From: Achatina immaculata
Lineage: Eukaryota; Mollusca; Gastropoda; Stylommatophora; Achatinidae
Assembly: GCA_009760885.1 (NCBI GenBank)
Contig: CM019702.1
Coordinates: forward strand, 49,895,925-49,959,924
Direction: 5' to 3'
DNA length: 64,000 nucleotides
The notes under the pieces were generated by a model. The model saw only the letters and a list, made by a program, of their open reading frames with translations, was not told where the DNA came from and did not search any database. The translations under genes were made by a program, and so were the position numbers. Each line of letters opens with the position of its first letter. The stretch's first letter is position 1. Positions 31,208 to 42,190 of this stretch are shown here, piece by piece.

Positions 31208-33490
31208 GATTGGTTAACTCTGATGGACATATTAGTATGCCATCACAAAATTGTAGTTGTTATACGCCTGTAATTTCTTTCTATGAAATACTGTTTCTAT
31301 ATTTATTTTATTCGCCATGGTTCGGCGTGTTTTATTTTGGACCTATTGTACAATTTATAACAATGGGCTGTTCTAAGGACTGTTATAGCCGAAGGTCGGG
31401 TGGGGGACACGCTCTCCACTCCAATTAAATGTCTCCAAGGCGTGCTTCTCAAATTGCCTCTGACAGTCAAGTCCAGCTCTTGACCTTCTCGTGGCAGAAC
31501 AGTTCGAACTGACAGGAGAAGAGGCGAAGGCGAATATCTGGCACCTGAAAACCAGGCGCTTCGGGTAGATGAGAGTCATGTTTGGTAGCTCATCTACCGC
31601 TTCAGGCGAGATTCCTCAGTTGTCGTGCGTAGAGTGGGGCTCCTCCCGGCCCGTGAAGAAAGGTGCGAATGGTGTTGATGCACAGCGCTAATGTGGAAAA
31701 AGTGAAAGAAAGGATTAAGTGAAGTAATCCGTAGTCTCGAGGTCAGGACTGCTCAAATCACGGCACCTCTGCTCTGGAGGTCGGCCACGTCCTATGTGCA
31801 CTCATACCAGACGAATTGCCTGAACCGGCTTAACCCAGGAGTTAAGACACAGCTGGCGAGATTCTTCTTATGCCGCGAATGGAGTGAAACTCCTCCCGGC
31901 CAATGAAGAAAATGCGAAAAAGCAATTAGGGTTGCCGTCCGGCGCCGATGTGAAAAGGTAATGGAAAGGATTTAAGTGAAGCTTAGTCCAGTAGTCTCGC
32001 GGCGAGAGCTTCTCATACTACGGCACCTCTGCTCTAGATATATGTCCAGTATATACCCATACTGGTGAAATATGTCTAAACCGGCTTAAACCAGGGGTGA
32101 AACTTAATGTCTTCTCATGTCATGGTACCTCCACTCTAGAGGTCGGTCAAGTCCTAAACACGCCCATACTGGGATAATACGCCTAAACTGGCTCAACCAA
32201 GGGGTGAAACTCACTAGTGGCGAGGATTCGTCCTCCTGTACACAAGCTCCGTCCTAGTCACAACTAGGAAGGGTAGCTGCCACGACCACAAAATGCTGGT
32301 CGGAAACACTGGACCAGCAAGGATGCATGCGTATCTTAATCACGCTGAGGTTTTCCGGTGAGAAAGTCCAACACTGGACTGGATGGGCAAAGACCTCTCA
32401 CCCGGTTGGAATACGCGGGTATCCCAAAACACGTAGATTAACACTAGATTAAACTGGTGGATCTAAAACCACGGTCACGCAATCCCGCTTCTGAGACCCA
32501 CCAAGAATACAGGCTCAAGCCTTGCGATACTCTGAACCTCTTTTGGTTATTTCGGGGATCTCGTGTGGTCCTTTAGGGGTCCACAGGGGGACCACGGGAA
32601 CTATCGAGGACCACAGGAGTAAATTCAGTAGGATCACAGGGCAATCTTGGTGGTAGAAGCAAACGAAGAAGAAGATAACAAAATTGAAGGCAGGATATGC
32701 AGAGGACAACCGAGGGAATATATTTTAGAAGATCTGACAGTATGGCATGGAAAGAAATCAGCAACAGAGTTACTCAGAAATGTCAAGGACCAAGATTTGT
32801 GAAGGAGTATGACCGCCTAGAGCTGAGCAGGAACCTAAGTAGGAACAAATTGTTTCGATTCTTCCGGTAAAAGCAGTTCCTACAAATCAATACCAGATAC
32901 AAATCATCCAGATACCAAACAGTATCTGCTTGGAACCGATGTCTAAAACATATTCCAAACCGGTTCCAAATATGAGAATAAACATTTTATGCTTCGGTTA
33001 GAACTATTTGCTGACGTCAAGGACGTAGACGGGCTGGCACATGATAGTGGGAGAGTTTGAAAACTCGTGACTTTAAAACAACATCGTCTCGGGCTGTGTC
33101 ACTCCACAGCTTGCTCTCTCTTTCGCTCGGCTTCTTTTTACAATACACATTGGAACCTTTAATCATTCAATGTTAACTGATGAACAGTTTAAACCACAGA
33201 TGCCTTATGTACTGTGCTGATTTTATTTTCTAAAATTGATTAACATATTACTTTCCCCTGCTTAATTTTTTCTAAGCCTCTAATTTGTCTTTCTGGAATC
33301 AGTTTCTAGACTGACATCATTCAGTGCGGTTCAGTGTGTTTTACTTTGAAGGTTAGGAGTAAAAAAATTCTCAAAAAATCTGGTTTTATTTTTGCATGAA
33401 ACATGGGAAATCGTCTGGAAATTGTCATTTATAGTATTTGCAAATCATCACCCACATTTGCTTACACACGAATAATTCTTTTGGGTTTAA
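31208..33490. repeat. segmental duplication block 1, left part
   Basis: 31208-31363 and 32681-33490 match 53735-54725 collinearly (TTGGTTAACTCTGATG, TATTCGCCATGGTTC, CAGGATATGCAGAGGACAAC, AAACCGGTTCCAAATATGAG). The interruption at 31364-32674 is a separate insertion absent from block 2. Within it, 32683-32830 retains an RTE-F-like C-terminus (PREYILEDLTVWHGKKSATE). Confidence 0.8.
31364..32674 (+). mobile_element. unclassified 1.3-kb element with internal repeats
   Basis: A relatively GC-rich 1311-bp insertion flanked by ATAACAA at 31357-31363 and 32675-32681, missing from the paralogous site at about 53888. It ends in (GAA)n-type sequence at about 32663-32674, suggesting retrotransposition on the plus strand. 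Inside are about 2.5 tandem units of about 245 bp starting at about 31640 and 31888 (CTCCTCCCGGCC, later CACGGCACCTCTGCTCT, AACCGGCTTAA). No ORF or protein motif was recognised on either strand. It could be a LINE 5' UTR built from monomers joined to a 3' end, or a non-autonomous element. Confidence 0.6.
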
Positions 33491-34693
33491 ATATATAAAA
33501 AAATTAATATACGTATACAAGAAGTCATTGTAGTAAAAATAACAAAATGTTTATTTTAAACAAATATTAAAAGAGCTTTATTATTTAACGACCAGGATAA
33601 CGAGTTGGAAATTCAGCTATACTTAACATTTCCTTTCAGCATAATGACATTTCCTCTGTATTAAGTTCTACTATTTTCTCACCAGTAACGTATATTTCAG
33701 AACCCTCTCTCTTCTAGATTACACACCCTCTATCCCAAATACATGCATCTTTCCAATCACCATTTTCTTCTCTCACTCTAACTCGTTCTCTTTCTCTCTC
33801 TTTCTCTTTGTCTGTCTGTCTCTGTCTCTCTATCTCTCTCTGTCCCTGTCTGTCTCTCTCTGTCTTTCTCTGTCTCTCTCTGTCTGTGTGTCTGTGTCTG
33901 TCTGTGTCTGTCTCTCTGTCTCTCTCTGTCCCTCTGTCTGTCTCATTCTGTCTCTCTCTCTCTGTCTCTCTCTGTTCCTACCCTTTCCATTTTCCATTCT
34001 TTCTTTACTACCAACTTATCACACCTCAAGTCTTCATTTAAACATTCACGATAATCCACCACACATATTTTCTTGTAAGTCACAGTTACAGTGTAATTAA
34101 GGTGTAAACAGAAACGTTACAGCTGTGTTCTCATTAATAAACCTGTTCGTGTTTAAGTTTAGTTCTCGCATTTACTAGAGGAATCTGTTCAAAACTTGGC
34201 TCCATGAGGGCTTTCCCTTTATTAATACATAAATACAACTGAACGCTAACAGAGTATGAAGTATACTCGTATGTGTTTATAAACCTGGTGCCATTATTGA
34301 TAAAGTGATAGACAACATGTATGTTAATATGGTTATATAGGGGGCCTGGTTTTTTTTACTGAAAAAAAGGTGGTGGGGTGTGTTGTTGATTGACGGTAGA
34401 ACCTTCTATACAGAATGGATAAGAGAACGAGGAGTGGTGACTTGTCGTTTGTTAGAGAATCCACCTGTTGTCGTGTCCATTGTCTACCCCTCTCTAGGAC
34501 AACGGAAGTGTTTAACCTTTTGTCCCTACCCGTGCTGTAGCCCAAAGCAGTTTCGTCCTCTCATGTGTTTTCTGTTCCACCGTAATAATAATGATAAATG
34601 CCATAAACGTGTGAAATATGTAGGATCACTGGCAGCAGCAACAAGGTTTACTGTATCTAGGACAGACCTGCCCTCAGATCACCCAGAAACTCT
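33491..34693. other. intergenic with CT/TGTC low-complexity tract
   Basis: CT and CTGT repeats fill about 33760-33985 and open spurious LSVSLC-type ORFs. No other feature recognised. This stretch has no counterpart in duplicated block 2, where an I-like LINE lies instead. Confidence 0.6.
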
Positions 34694-35249
34694 TATGTGG
34701 AAAAACTGGAAGAAGTGGAGAGTTTCGAATATCTTGGATCGTTACTAACAATAAAGATACAGTGAGGATAATAAAAAGAGGACATCTATCGCTATAGAAA
34801 AAGTAAAACAACTAAAGAAGCTCTGGAGAGGAACAGACAGAACTACAAAAATAAGATTTTTAAGGACATGCATCTTTCCCATCGCAACGTATCCCCTGAG
34901 AAGAGTTCTTCAGATATCATGGATACAAAAAAGAACAAATATATCTATACTACAAGAACTTAATATTGAAGAAACCTGGCTAATAAAGAGGATTAAACAG
35001 AGAAAACTGAAATAATTTAGAAACATTAAACGTCATGATAATCTAGAGAAGACCGTCGAGGAATGGGCACATAATGGGAAAAAGAAAGAGAGGAAGACCA
35101 AGACGAAGATGGCTACAAGACATCGTTGATAATCTGGAAATGGATGCATTAGCGGCAGAGCGTTTTGCTTACAACCGAGAGGCCTACAGAAGAGCTGTTA
35201 GGGAGGTAAAGTTCCGCAAGGGGTATGCAGATGACTGACTGACTGACGT
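34694..35249 (+). mobile_element. RTE-A 3' fragment
   Basis: Starts near KLEEVESFEYLGSLL-like sequence and runs through the TNISILQELNIEE segment to GGCAAAGTTCCGCAAGGG-like sequence (GTAAAGTTCCGCAAGGGG here) and a GACTGACTGACTGAC tail at about 35236-35249. Frameshifted several times. The (TGAC)n tail marks the same subfamily as the copies near 39.7, 51.7 and 59.0 kb. Confidence 0.75.
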
Positions 35250-35923
35250 ATGACTCAAGTACAACGACTGTCCCTATATCTGGATTATTTCTAAGTGGCA
35301 GCTCCTAACGGTTCCTATTAGCTACGAACACATTTGTAAAATACCCAGACATAGTAATCTCCTCTCTTTTCATAACCTATTCATTTTGTGCCAAATAATT
35401 TTCCAAAAAATGCTGAACAAAGATTCACAATTTTATTATAACATAATTATTCTGTGTAAGATGTTAGGTTTTATATGTATACATAAATATGTATTTCTGA
35501 ATTTTATGAATATGCATGTTTTACGTAATTATTACCAATTGGTGTCCTTGATTACATTCAGACACTTTATAGTTAATGATGAAGGTTAGACAATTTTGCA
35601 AAGAACGAGTTTGCGTTAAAAAATGTCAAACTAATTTACATACCTAAGATGATTATGTATAAGGTGTTAAATTGATTCCTAGAAATTCCATTGTAAATTG
35701 TTTTAATGAATTTGTTGATAATAATATAACCTGATGAATAAAAATATAAACTGATGAATCCTTTGTTTGATTTGCTAAATATGTAAACAGATGAATACCA
35801 ATAATATAACTGATGATCATTTGAAGAAATATTTGTGTTATCATTCATTTCTGCAATGTGTGAACGTGTAGTCCGTGCAATCTTCAATCCTCATATACCT
35901 AATAAGGATAAGATACGAACAAT
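35250..35923. other. AT-rich intergenic, nothing recognised
   Basis: Short AT-rich ORFs only. A GATGAATACCAATAATATAA-like phrase recurs loosely at 35700-35815. Confidence 0.5.
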
Positions 35924-35938
35924 AAAAATGCAATATTA

Positions 35939-36196
35939 AAAAAAGTAAAGGTAATCCTGTCATGCCTTAGAGGCACAAAGGGATATGGTGTTAGTGCCCA
36001 TATTTTCCTTGACCTGTCAGCACACTAGAGGGTGATATGGTCAGTATCACACCTGGTCGCATTTCCTTCCCCAACTTCAGAAGAAGTCGGGTACCCATTT
36101 CTACAGCGGGGTGACTGGGGTGCCTCGGGCCGGATTCGAACCCCCCGACCTTCGCCATGAGAGACCAGCGCAATAACCATTTCGCCACAAATTGAA
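35939..36196 (-). mobile_element. tRNA-derived SINE, second copy
   Basis: Same family and orientation as 22084-22339. B box reads GGTTCGAATCC (plus 36132-36142) and the A-box region is at 36170-36187. AAAAATGCA(A/G)TAT at 35924 and 36197 is an imperfect target-site duplication. It lies about 250 bp beyond the stop codon of receptor 3, downstream of that gene. Confidence 0.85.
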
Positions 36197-36375
36197 AAAA
36201 ATGCAGTATAACAACATATAAATTACAGACCCTTATTACCTCATCAAAATCATTTGATTCGTACAATATCTACATTTTGTACGAAGTTTAAAAATAAATT
36301 CTGGCTATGCGCTTTATTATATTGTGTATTAAATAAAATTTTAAAAAAGCATCATTTTAAAAGTTACAATATTGC

Positions 36376-36381
36376 TTTATT
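36376..36381 (-). promoter_or_regulatory. candidate polyadenylation signal of receptor 3
   Basis: TTTATT on the plus strand is AATAAA on the minus strand, about 70 bp after the stop codon. A second AATAAA is at 36313-36318. Signal use is inferred from position only. Confidence 0.45.
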
Positions 36382-36450
36382 AATATTTCAAACAGATGTT
36401 TTGCAACAGAAAACAAGTTTCGAGGCTTGATGCACTGATTATCTTGCACA

Positions 36451-37542
36451 TCATTGTGCTATGTGTACTCTATTAGGTAGCGAGGAACAAGGAGTATTTG
36501 AGAAGCGGTAGATTCTGAAAAATGACTTAAACGTCTTGCTGTACTTAGTGCTCACTGTCAAGTAGACAAAAATATTAGTGCTGGAATTGATTACCTCTGC
36601 AGTGAATGAAATACAGAGAGATATCATAAATATGTGCTTATAACGTCCAATATAATTCAGTTGTGGTTCCACGCAAGCTGCTATAAAAATGACGACAGCC
36701 GGAATAAAACAGACAATAAATATAACAGATAACAACACGACCATCTTCGCAACCCTTTGATTCTTTATTTCCCTTGTCTGCATGACAGTCTGATTTAGGT
36801 TGCACGAGTTGGACATTCTCCAGGATACATTCTGGTTCAGTTTAACCACAAGAATGACTGTACAGGTAACTACCATCAAGAACGCTGAGATAGGAATCAC
36901 AACTCCGTTGACAGCGTAACTAACTGAGTATGTAACCAGCTGTCCGTAGACGTCCAGGTTATCAATAATTCCAATTAAAGTAATATTTCTGTCTGGATAG
37001 AATCTCCAACCTAATCCCACTAACACATAAGCTAAAGACGCACACCCCATTGTTACTACAAATATCGTTACCATAGTAACAATGTTTCTTCTTGGAGTGA
37101 AGATAGTTTTGACTTTCAATGGGAGAATAACACACAGGCATCTCTCAAAACTGATGAAGGCGGTTATCCACCCTGTCGTCCTGGTGAAGATCACGTGCAG
37201 CCACCCTCCAGTAATGAATTGGACGTCTTCTGTGTCAAACGTTTTAACGCTGTCCCGAAATATTATCGTGTAACAAACGTTACTCCACATTATAGATATC
37301 AGAGAAAGTAGGTCGGACAATGTCAGAGCTAGAAGACTGATGTTTATTGTTTCTTTAAAACCTTGCGTGACGAAGACAATGATGTTTAGAACATTTGTTA
37401 TCAATCCAAACACGGCTATGGACTGACAAACAATACCTAAGTTTATAGACATTATGAAAAAATACATCTCTCGACTGATATAAAGAATAGACGGTGAAGA
37501 CTCGTCTTTCAAGTATGTGAATTTCTCCGTTATATTATCCAT
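36451..37542 (-). CDS. candidate chemosensory receptor 3, rhodopsin-like GPCR
   Basis: Single-exon, 363-residue seven-helix receptor, presumed plasma-membrane and G-protein coupled. N3-I-T is a glycosylation sequon. Approximate helices: TM1 32-58 (N50), TM2 67-92 (D77, C90), TM3 112-140 (E133-R134-C135), TM4 153-176, TM5 206-233, TM6 265-289 (F279-P281), TM7 303-328 (N323-I-F-V-Y327). KNQRVAKM at 260-267 forms the basic base of TM6. ECL2 reads DVYGQLVTYSV, which resembles receptor 1, while most of the protein is about nine-tenths identical to receptor 4. The C-tail is ten residues longer than receptor 4. The start context ACTTACACCATGG is conserved with receptors 2 and 4. Part of the duplicated block; an RTE-A copy on the opposite strand begins about 220 bp upstream. 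Confidence 0.88.
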   Translation of the reverse strand: MDNITEKFTYLKDESSPSILYISREMYFFIMSINLGIVCQSIAVFGLITNVLNIIVFVTQGFKETINISLLALTLSDLLSLISIMWSNVCYTIIFRDSVKTFDTEDVQFITGGWLHVIFTRTTGWITAFISFERCLCVILPLKVKTIFTPRRNIVTMVTIFVVTMGCASLAYVLVGLGWRFYPDRNITLIGIIDNLDVYGQLVTYSVSYAVNGVVIPISAFLMVVTCTVILVVKLNQNVSWRMSNSCNLNQTVMQTREIKNQRVAKMVVLLSVIFIVCFIPAVVIFIAACVEPQLNYIGRYKHIFMISLCISFTAEVINSSTNIFVYLTVSTKYSKTFKSFFRIYRFSNTPCSSLPNRVHIAQ

Positions 37543-37764
37543 GGTGTAAGTAGAAAAACTTCTTTATTCGCAAAGGAACTGAAACCAGTATGTAACAATT
37601 TAGTTCAAATGGCACTTTATTTTGTTCCGAAAAATTCTATATAACCACAAGTGTTTGTCATGAATTTCCACTGAGTAAATTTAACTGTCTAGACAAATAC
37701 AGTTGAAATATTAAGGCGCTTGGTTAACACGATAGAATCCAATAGAAAAACCAAGTTTTAGGAA
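37543..37764. promoter_or_regulatory. shared 5' flank of receptor 3
   Basis: This 220-bp stretch is strongly conserved with 56953-57180 upstream of receptor 4, including ATTTCCACTGAGTAAATTTA and GTATGTAACAATTTAGTTCA. It is the only sequence between the receptor ATG and the divergently oriented RTE, so the promoter lies here or inside the RTE. No TATA box is evident. Confidence 0.45.
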
Positions 37765-39687
37765 AAGTATTATTTTAACACATGGAGAAATGAAGGCGAA
37801 ATGGAAAGCGACAATTTTAACACTTAGAGAAATGAAGGCGAAATGGAAAGTGACAAACAACAACATCACAGAGAAATATAAATCTTTAACACAAGAGATA
37901 AGATGAAACATAAGAAAAGGCAAAAAAACAATACATACATTGATTGTTGTGAAAGAACAGAAGGACATGTGGAAGATACAGTGAAATGTTTAAAGAAAAA
38001 AAGACACTGACGAAAAATATCACACTTAAACTAAATGGAATTTGTAACCAGATGGGGAGGATCTTGACAGAGACGGAGGAAATTCTAGAAAGATGGAAGG
38101 AATATTGCAGAGGAATGTATGAAACAAGCGACTGTGAAAGCAGAAATCAACAGTGTGAATTATTATTGGAGGAGAAAGGACCCGAACCACAACTGAACTA
38201 GTTTTATGGGCATTAAAGAAGCTGAAAAGATGGTAAATCACGGGAATGTGATGAATAACAGCTGAACTTATTAAATCAGGAGGAAAGGAATATGCAACAA
38301 TCTATCATGCCATATGCACAAAGATATGGCATTCAGTTATATGGTCAAAAGCATGGAAAAGAACTGTATTCATGCCACTGACAAAAAAGGGAAATTTGAA
38401 AATATACATAAACTACAGAACTGTTGCCCTGATTAGTCATGCAAGCAAAAGTCTGTTTAAAATCATAATGCGTAGGCTTCGTAACACAATAAAAAGTCAC
38501 TTTGGTCCAAGCTGGCTTTAGACAAGGAAGAGGATCAAGAGATTATATATTCAATATAAGATTAATAATAGAGAAATGCAGAGAATTTAATATGAATTTA
38601 AATGTATCTTTTGTAGACGAATTGATTGTGTACAACACCAGAAACTTTGGGAAATAATGGAAAAAATTGGATTTCCAACACATTTGATACAATTAATATC
38701 ACTGCTGTATCTAAACCAACAGTCAGCAGTGAGAATAAATGATGAAACAACAACTTGGTTTGACATAAAACAAGAGGTCCGTCAGGGGTCCATATTGTCG
38801 CCTTACTTATTTAACTTATATACTGAAAATATAATGAGGAATGTTAGAGACGATGTAAACAAAGAATATTACGATGCCATAACAATTGGAGGTTATGAAA
38901 TATCAGGGATTAGATATGCTGATGACACAGTATTACTGTCCACAACTCAAAAAGGAGTTGAAAAACTGATTATATCAGTGCGTAAGAATAGTGAAGAGCA
39001 AAACCTCTATATTAATGCGAAGAAAACTAAATTGATGACAATTGACAAAACAAATAAAGCAGCTGAAATATGTATCAATAAGGAAAAATTGGAAGAGCTA
39101 TATAGTTTTGAATATCTTCGATCATTACTAACTAATAATGGAGATATGATGAGGGAAATTAAAATAGGAACATCTATGGTTTTTCAAAAAGTAAAACAAC
39201 TAAAGAATCTGTGGAGAAGAACAGACAGAACTACACATATAAGATTTTTAAGGGAATACATCTTTCTCATCGCAACATACGCTTGTGAGACCTGGAGATT
39301 TAATACAACAGTTGAGAAACACATAAATACCTTTGAATTTAAATGTTACAGAAGAGTTCTTGAAATATCATATGCACAGAAAAGAACAAATATATCCATG
39401 CTACAAGAACTTAATGCTGAAGAAGGCTGGCTAGTAAAGAGGATTAAGGAGAGAAAACATAAATATTTTGTACACATTAAACGTCATGAGAATTTAGAGA
39501 AGACCGTCTTGGAAGGGTACATAATGGGAAAAGGAAAGAGAGAAAGACCAAGGTGAAGATGGCTACAAGACATTGTTGATAATCTGCAAATGAATGCACC
39601 AGCAACAGAGCATCTTCCTTAAACCGATAGTCCTACAGGAGAGCTGTTAGGGAAAGGACATGCAAATAACTGACTGACTGGCTGACT
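37765..39687 (+). mobile_element. RTE-A copy, 1.9 kb, in duplicated block 1
   Basis: 5'-truncated RTE-A beginning in the linker after the endonuclease. Order on the plus strand: TLTKNITLKLNGICNQMG-like linker (37986 on), a degraded RT fingers region (38200-38640), and a 299-codon ORF at 38657-39556. The ORF holds WFDIKQEVRQGSILSPYLF, an intact YADD at 38915-38926, YACETWRFNTT, and ISYAQKRTNISML. The tail is TGACTGACTGGCTGACTT. The first part has a local 45-bp duplication (GAGAAATGAAGGCGAAATGG twice). Frameshifts before 38657 inactivate it. The counterpart is 57185-59060, so insertion predates the duplication. Confidence 0.85.
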
Positions 39688-40739
39688 TATTTTAACATTG
39701 AAGGACTTCATGACTAAGGTTGAGTTTGGATGAGCTTTAGTCTTCAGTAACTTAATTAAGGGATATTTTGAAGTAAACACTAATTATACAGCACTAAGTA
39801 ACATTTCAGAATAACAAAATTAGAAAACAGATTGAAGCTTTCTTTCTTATAGTTCATCTTCATTCATTCATTCATTTGCATGTCCCTTGCTGAAGTTCAT
39901 CTTCGAAGGTGAAATAACCTACATTAACTATGTCCTACTATGACGAGAATACTTATGAAGTTTCTGGGTCCCAGCCAACGAAATACTGACATATTCCTTC
40001 ACATTTTGCCTTTTGTGTAGTGTCCCGATAGTGTGTGGTTTACTATTACAAAGGTTTGAGGCCACTGAGCTCAAACGAACTGAGCTGAGGAAGAGTTGTG
40101 CAAGGAGTAGAAAAATGAGAGCAGGAATAGGAATATGGTGTCATGTATTGGAAATAACTCGACAGTCTGAAGTCCCTGGTCATGAAGAATGTACACAAGA
40201 AAGCTACATTCAAGATGAATATACAGTAAATGTGAAAAGACAGGTAAGTAAGAATGTCAATCATATTCTCTTCTGTCAACATTTGACACTTAATATTCAA
40301 ACTATGTTGATTGTTTCTACATCGGGCTCTCCAGAGCTCTTGCAGCGCAGAAGAATCACGTGACAAACAAAGTCATAATGTATGTAAACAGTACTCCACA
40401 CGCAATCCAGTGCTGTCCTTCGAAGGGGAAAGACATGTTTCGCAGATTCTCCAATGGTGTAGCCAGGTTGTTCCTGTGTTGTAAGGTTTTCTAGTTTTCT
40501 GTTGCTGATATTTTTTAATGATGTAGCGTAATATATTCCAAAGTAAGATAATCTAAATTAAGTTCTGAGAATCAGAGCAGAGCAAAACTGAGAAAAATGA
40601 CAAAGATGTCACTAGATTTGACTCCCTGGGAACAATTGTGCTGAGCACATACTTATCTTAATATAGTCTTTGTGAGAAAGGGAACATAGATCTGTTTGCT
40701 TAAAAACTCTGACCCACTTCTATACCCAGAAACCTGTAG
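39688..40739. repeat. duplicated block 1, non-coding
   Basis: Matches 59061-59740 (GAAGGACTTCATG, AGTGTCCCGATAGTGTGTGG, CGAACTGAGCTGAGGAAGAG). About 380 bp at 40172-40556 are missing from block 2. 39862-39895 contains a stub of an RTE-A 3' terminus (CATTCATTTGCATGTCCCTTGC). The overlapping ORFs on both strands at 40013-40366 are not preserved in block 2. Confidence 0.7.
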
Positions 40740-41295
40740 CAATCAACACTAATTGTAATTGTTATTTTTGTAAATTGTATTGTCAGGATGGTGGACGGAT
40801 TGGAACATGGAGATCACCGGCAGGGATAGGGAAAATATGGTGTGAAACCAATGAATCCAGGACGTGACAAGCCTATGGGTCTTTACAACAGTGGCTATCA
40901 GAATGATGTAAACAAAACAGAGCCAGAAGACTATAGGTGGTGGGGAATTGATATCATTGAGGTATTCATCGGATTCCTCGTCCCAAAGTCGGAGTGTCTC
41001 TGTGGAGGTGTCTAAAAGCCGTCTGGCCGGATCCCTTTGCATGTTGGATCTGACGTAGAGAAGGGGCTTAATTACAGTCACCAGAGGCTGGAACGTTTTG
41101 GCCTGTCCAACCTACACCACTGTCTTCATGGCAGTCCGAGCAAAACCACAGTCTGCCCTATCAAGGAAATGTGCTGAAGTCGGAGGTACCCAGCCAAAAG
41201 GCGCATCGCAAAAATTAAAGATACCACGCATCATCGACAGTGTACGTAAGAAGAAGAAGCAGAAGAAAAAGTAGCAGAAGAAGATTAAATTTGAC
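40740..41295 (+). mobile_element. unclassified repeat module with AAG tail
   Basis: Paired with 59748-60262. It ends GACAGTGTACGTAAGAAGAA followed by AAG repeats. The minus-strand end of the I-like LINE at 54730 has a similar CAATGCGTAAGAAAAAGAAG terminus, so this module may be mobilised by, or be part of, such a LINE. Plus-strand translation gives fragments such as ETDESRTYKPKGLYNN in several frames, but I cannot identify them. The 110-codon minus ORF here is not conserved. Confidence 0.45.
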
Positions 41296-41489
41296 TATGA
41301 AAGCCAACTATAAAATAGCTTACCTGTGTAAAGTTCAGTTCAAGTATTTCATAAAAGAAATGACCACTGCGGTAAAACTGGTTCTGGTAATGAAAATAGA
41401 TGGAGGTGTATGATTCAGTTTTATAAAAAGACTAGCTGAGTACCAGACGTTGTCCAGGTATTTATTTATCCCAATCACGAAAGTTCTAT

Positions 41490-41645
41490 TCATTTTCACA
41501 ACATTCCAGACGGTTCTACAACGTTCTATCAATTTCCACAGCCTTCTAGAAGGTTCTACAGAGGACTATTCAGTTCTACGATCTTCTAGAAGATTATGTT
41601 CTGTTCATTTCCACAACCTTCTAGGTGGTTCTATAGAGTATAGAC
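41490..41645. repeat. CCTTCTAGAAGG-type palindromic repeats
   Basis: The phrases TTCTAGAAGGTTCTAC, CAACCTTCTAG and CATTTCCACA recur about five times at spacings of 30-50 bp. The palindromic TTCNNGAANNTTC core equals a heat-shock-element consensus. Paired with 60470-60620 in block 2. Confidence 0.6.
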
Positions 41646-41759
41646 GGTTTGATTATAAACAACAGTTTTAGTTTCACCTTCAAAAGCAAGAATAAATAAA
41701 TTCTTTGTTGAACCAACCTTTGAGCAAGCAGCATAAATTTGTCCATGGGACAAACATGG

Positions 41760-42190
41760 CGATCCCAAATCTATCTCTCTCCCTCTCTCTCTGTCCCTAT
41801 TTCTTTCCCTCTCTATATCTCTCCTTCTATCATCCTCTCTCTCCCTCTCTCTCTCCCTTGAGCAAGTAGAATAAAGTTTCCGTGGGATAAAAATAGTGAT
41901 CTCAAATCTATCTCCATTCCTCTCTCTCTGTCCCTCTCTGTCCCTCTCTACCTCTCTCTCCTTCTCCCTCTATAATTCCCTCTCTCTCCTCCTCTCTTTC
42001 CCTCTCTCTTTCTCTTGAGCAAGCACAATAAAGTTGTCAGTGGGAGAAACATGGCGATCTCAAATCTATCTTTCTCCCTTTCCCTCCGTATCTTTCATCT
42101 CTATCTCTCTCTACCTCTCTCTCTCTTTACCTCACTCTCTCCCTCTCTTTCCCTCTCTTTCCCTCTCTCCCCCCTCCCTCTTTCTCTTCC
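41760..42190. repeat. CT-rich low-complexity array with 120-130 bp higher period
   Basis: Runs of CTCTCCCTCT alternate three times with a unique phrase around TTGAGCAAG(C/T)A, AATAAAGTT and ATGGCGATC, at about 41725, 41858 and 42016. Paired with a shorter version at 60690-60910. The CT tract encodes only spurious ORFs. Confidence 0.75.

Noticed and set aside
33808..34100. ORFs rich in L, S, V and C
   Set aside because: Translation of a CT/TGTC low-complexity tract.
40749..41081. 110-codon minus ORF with a hydrophobic stretch
   Set aside because: Not preserved in block 2; overlaps a repeat module better explained on the plus strand.
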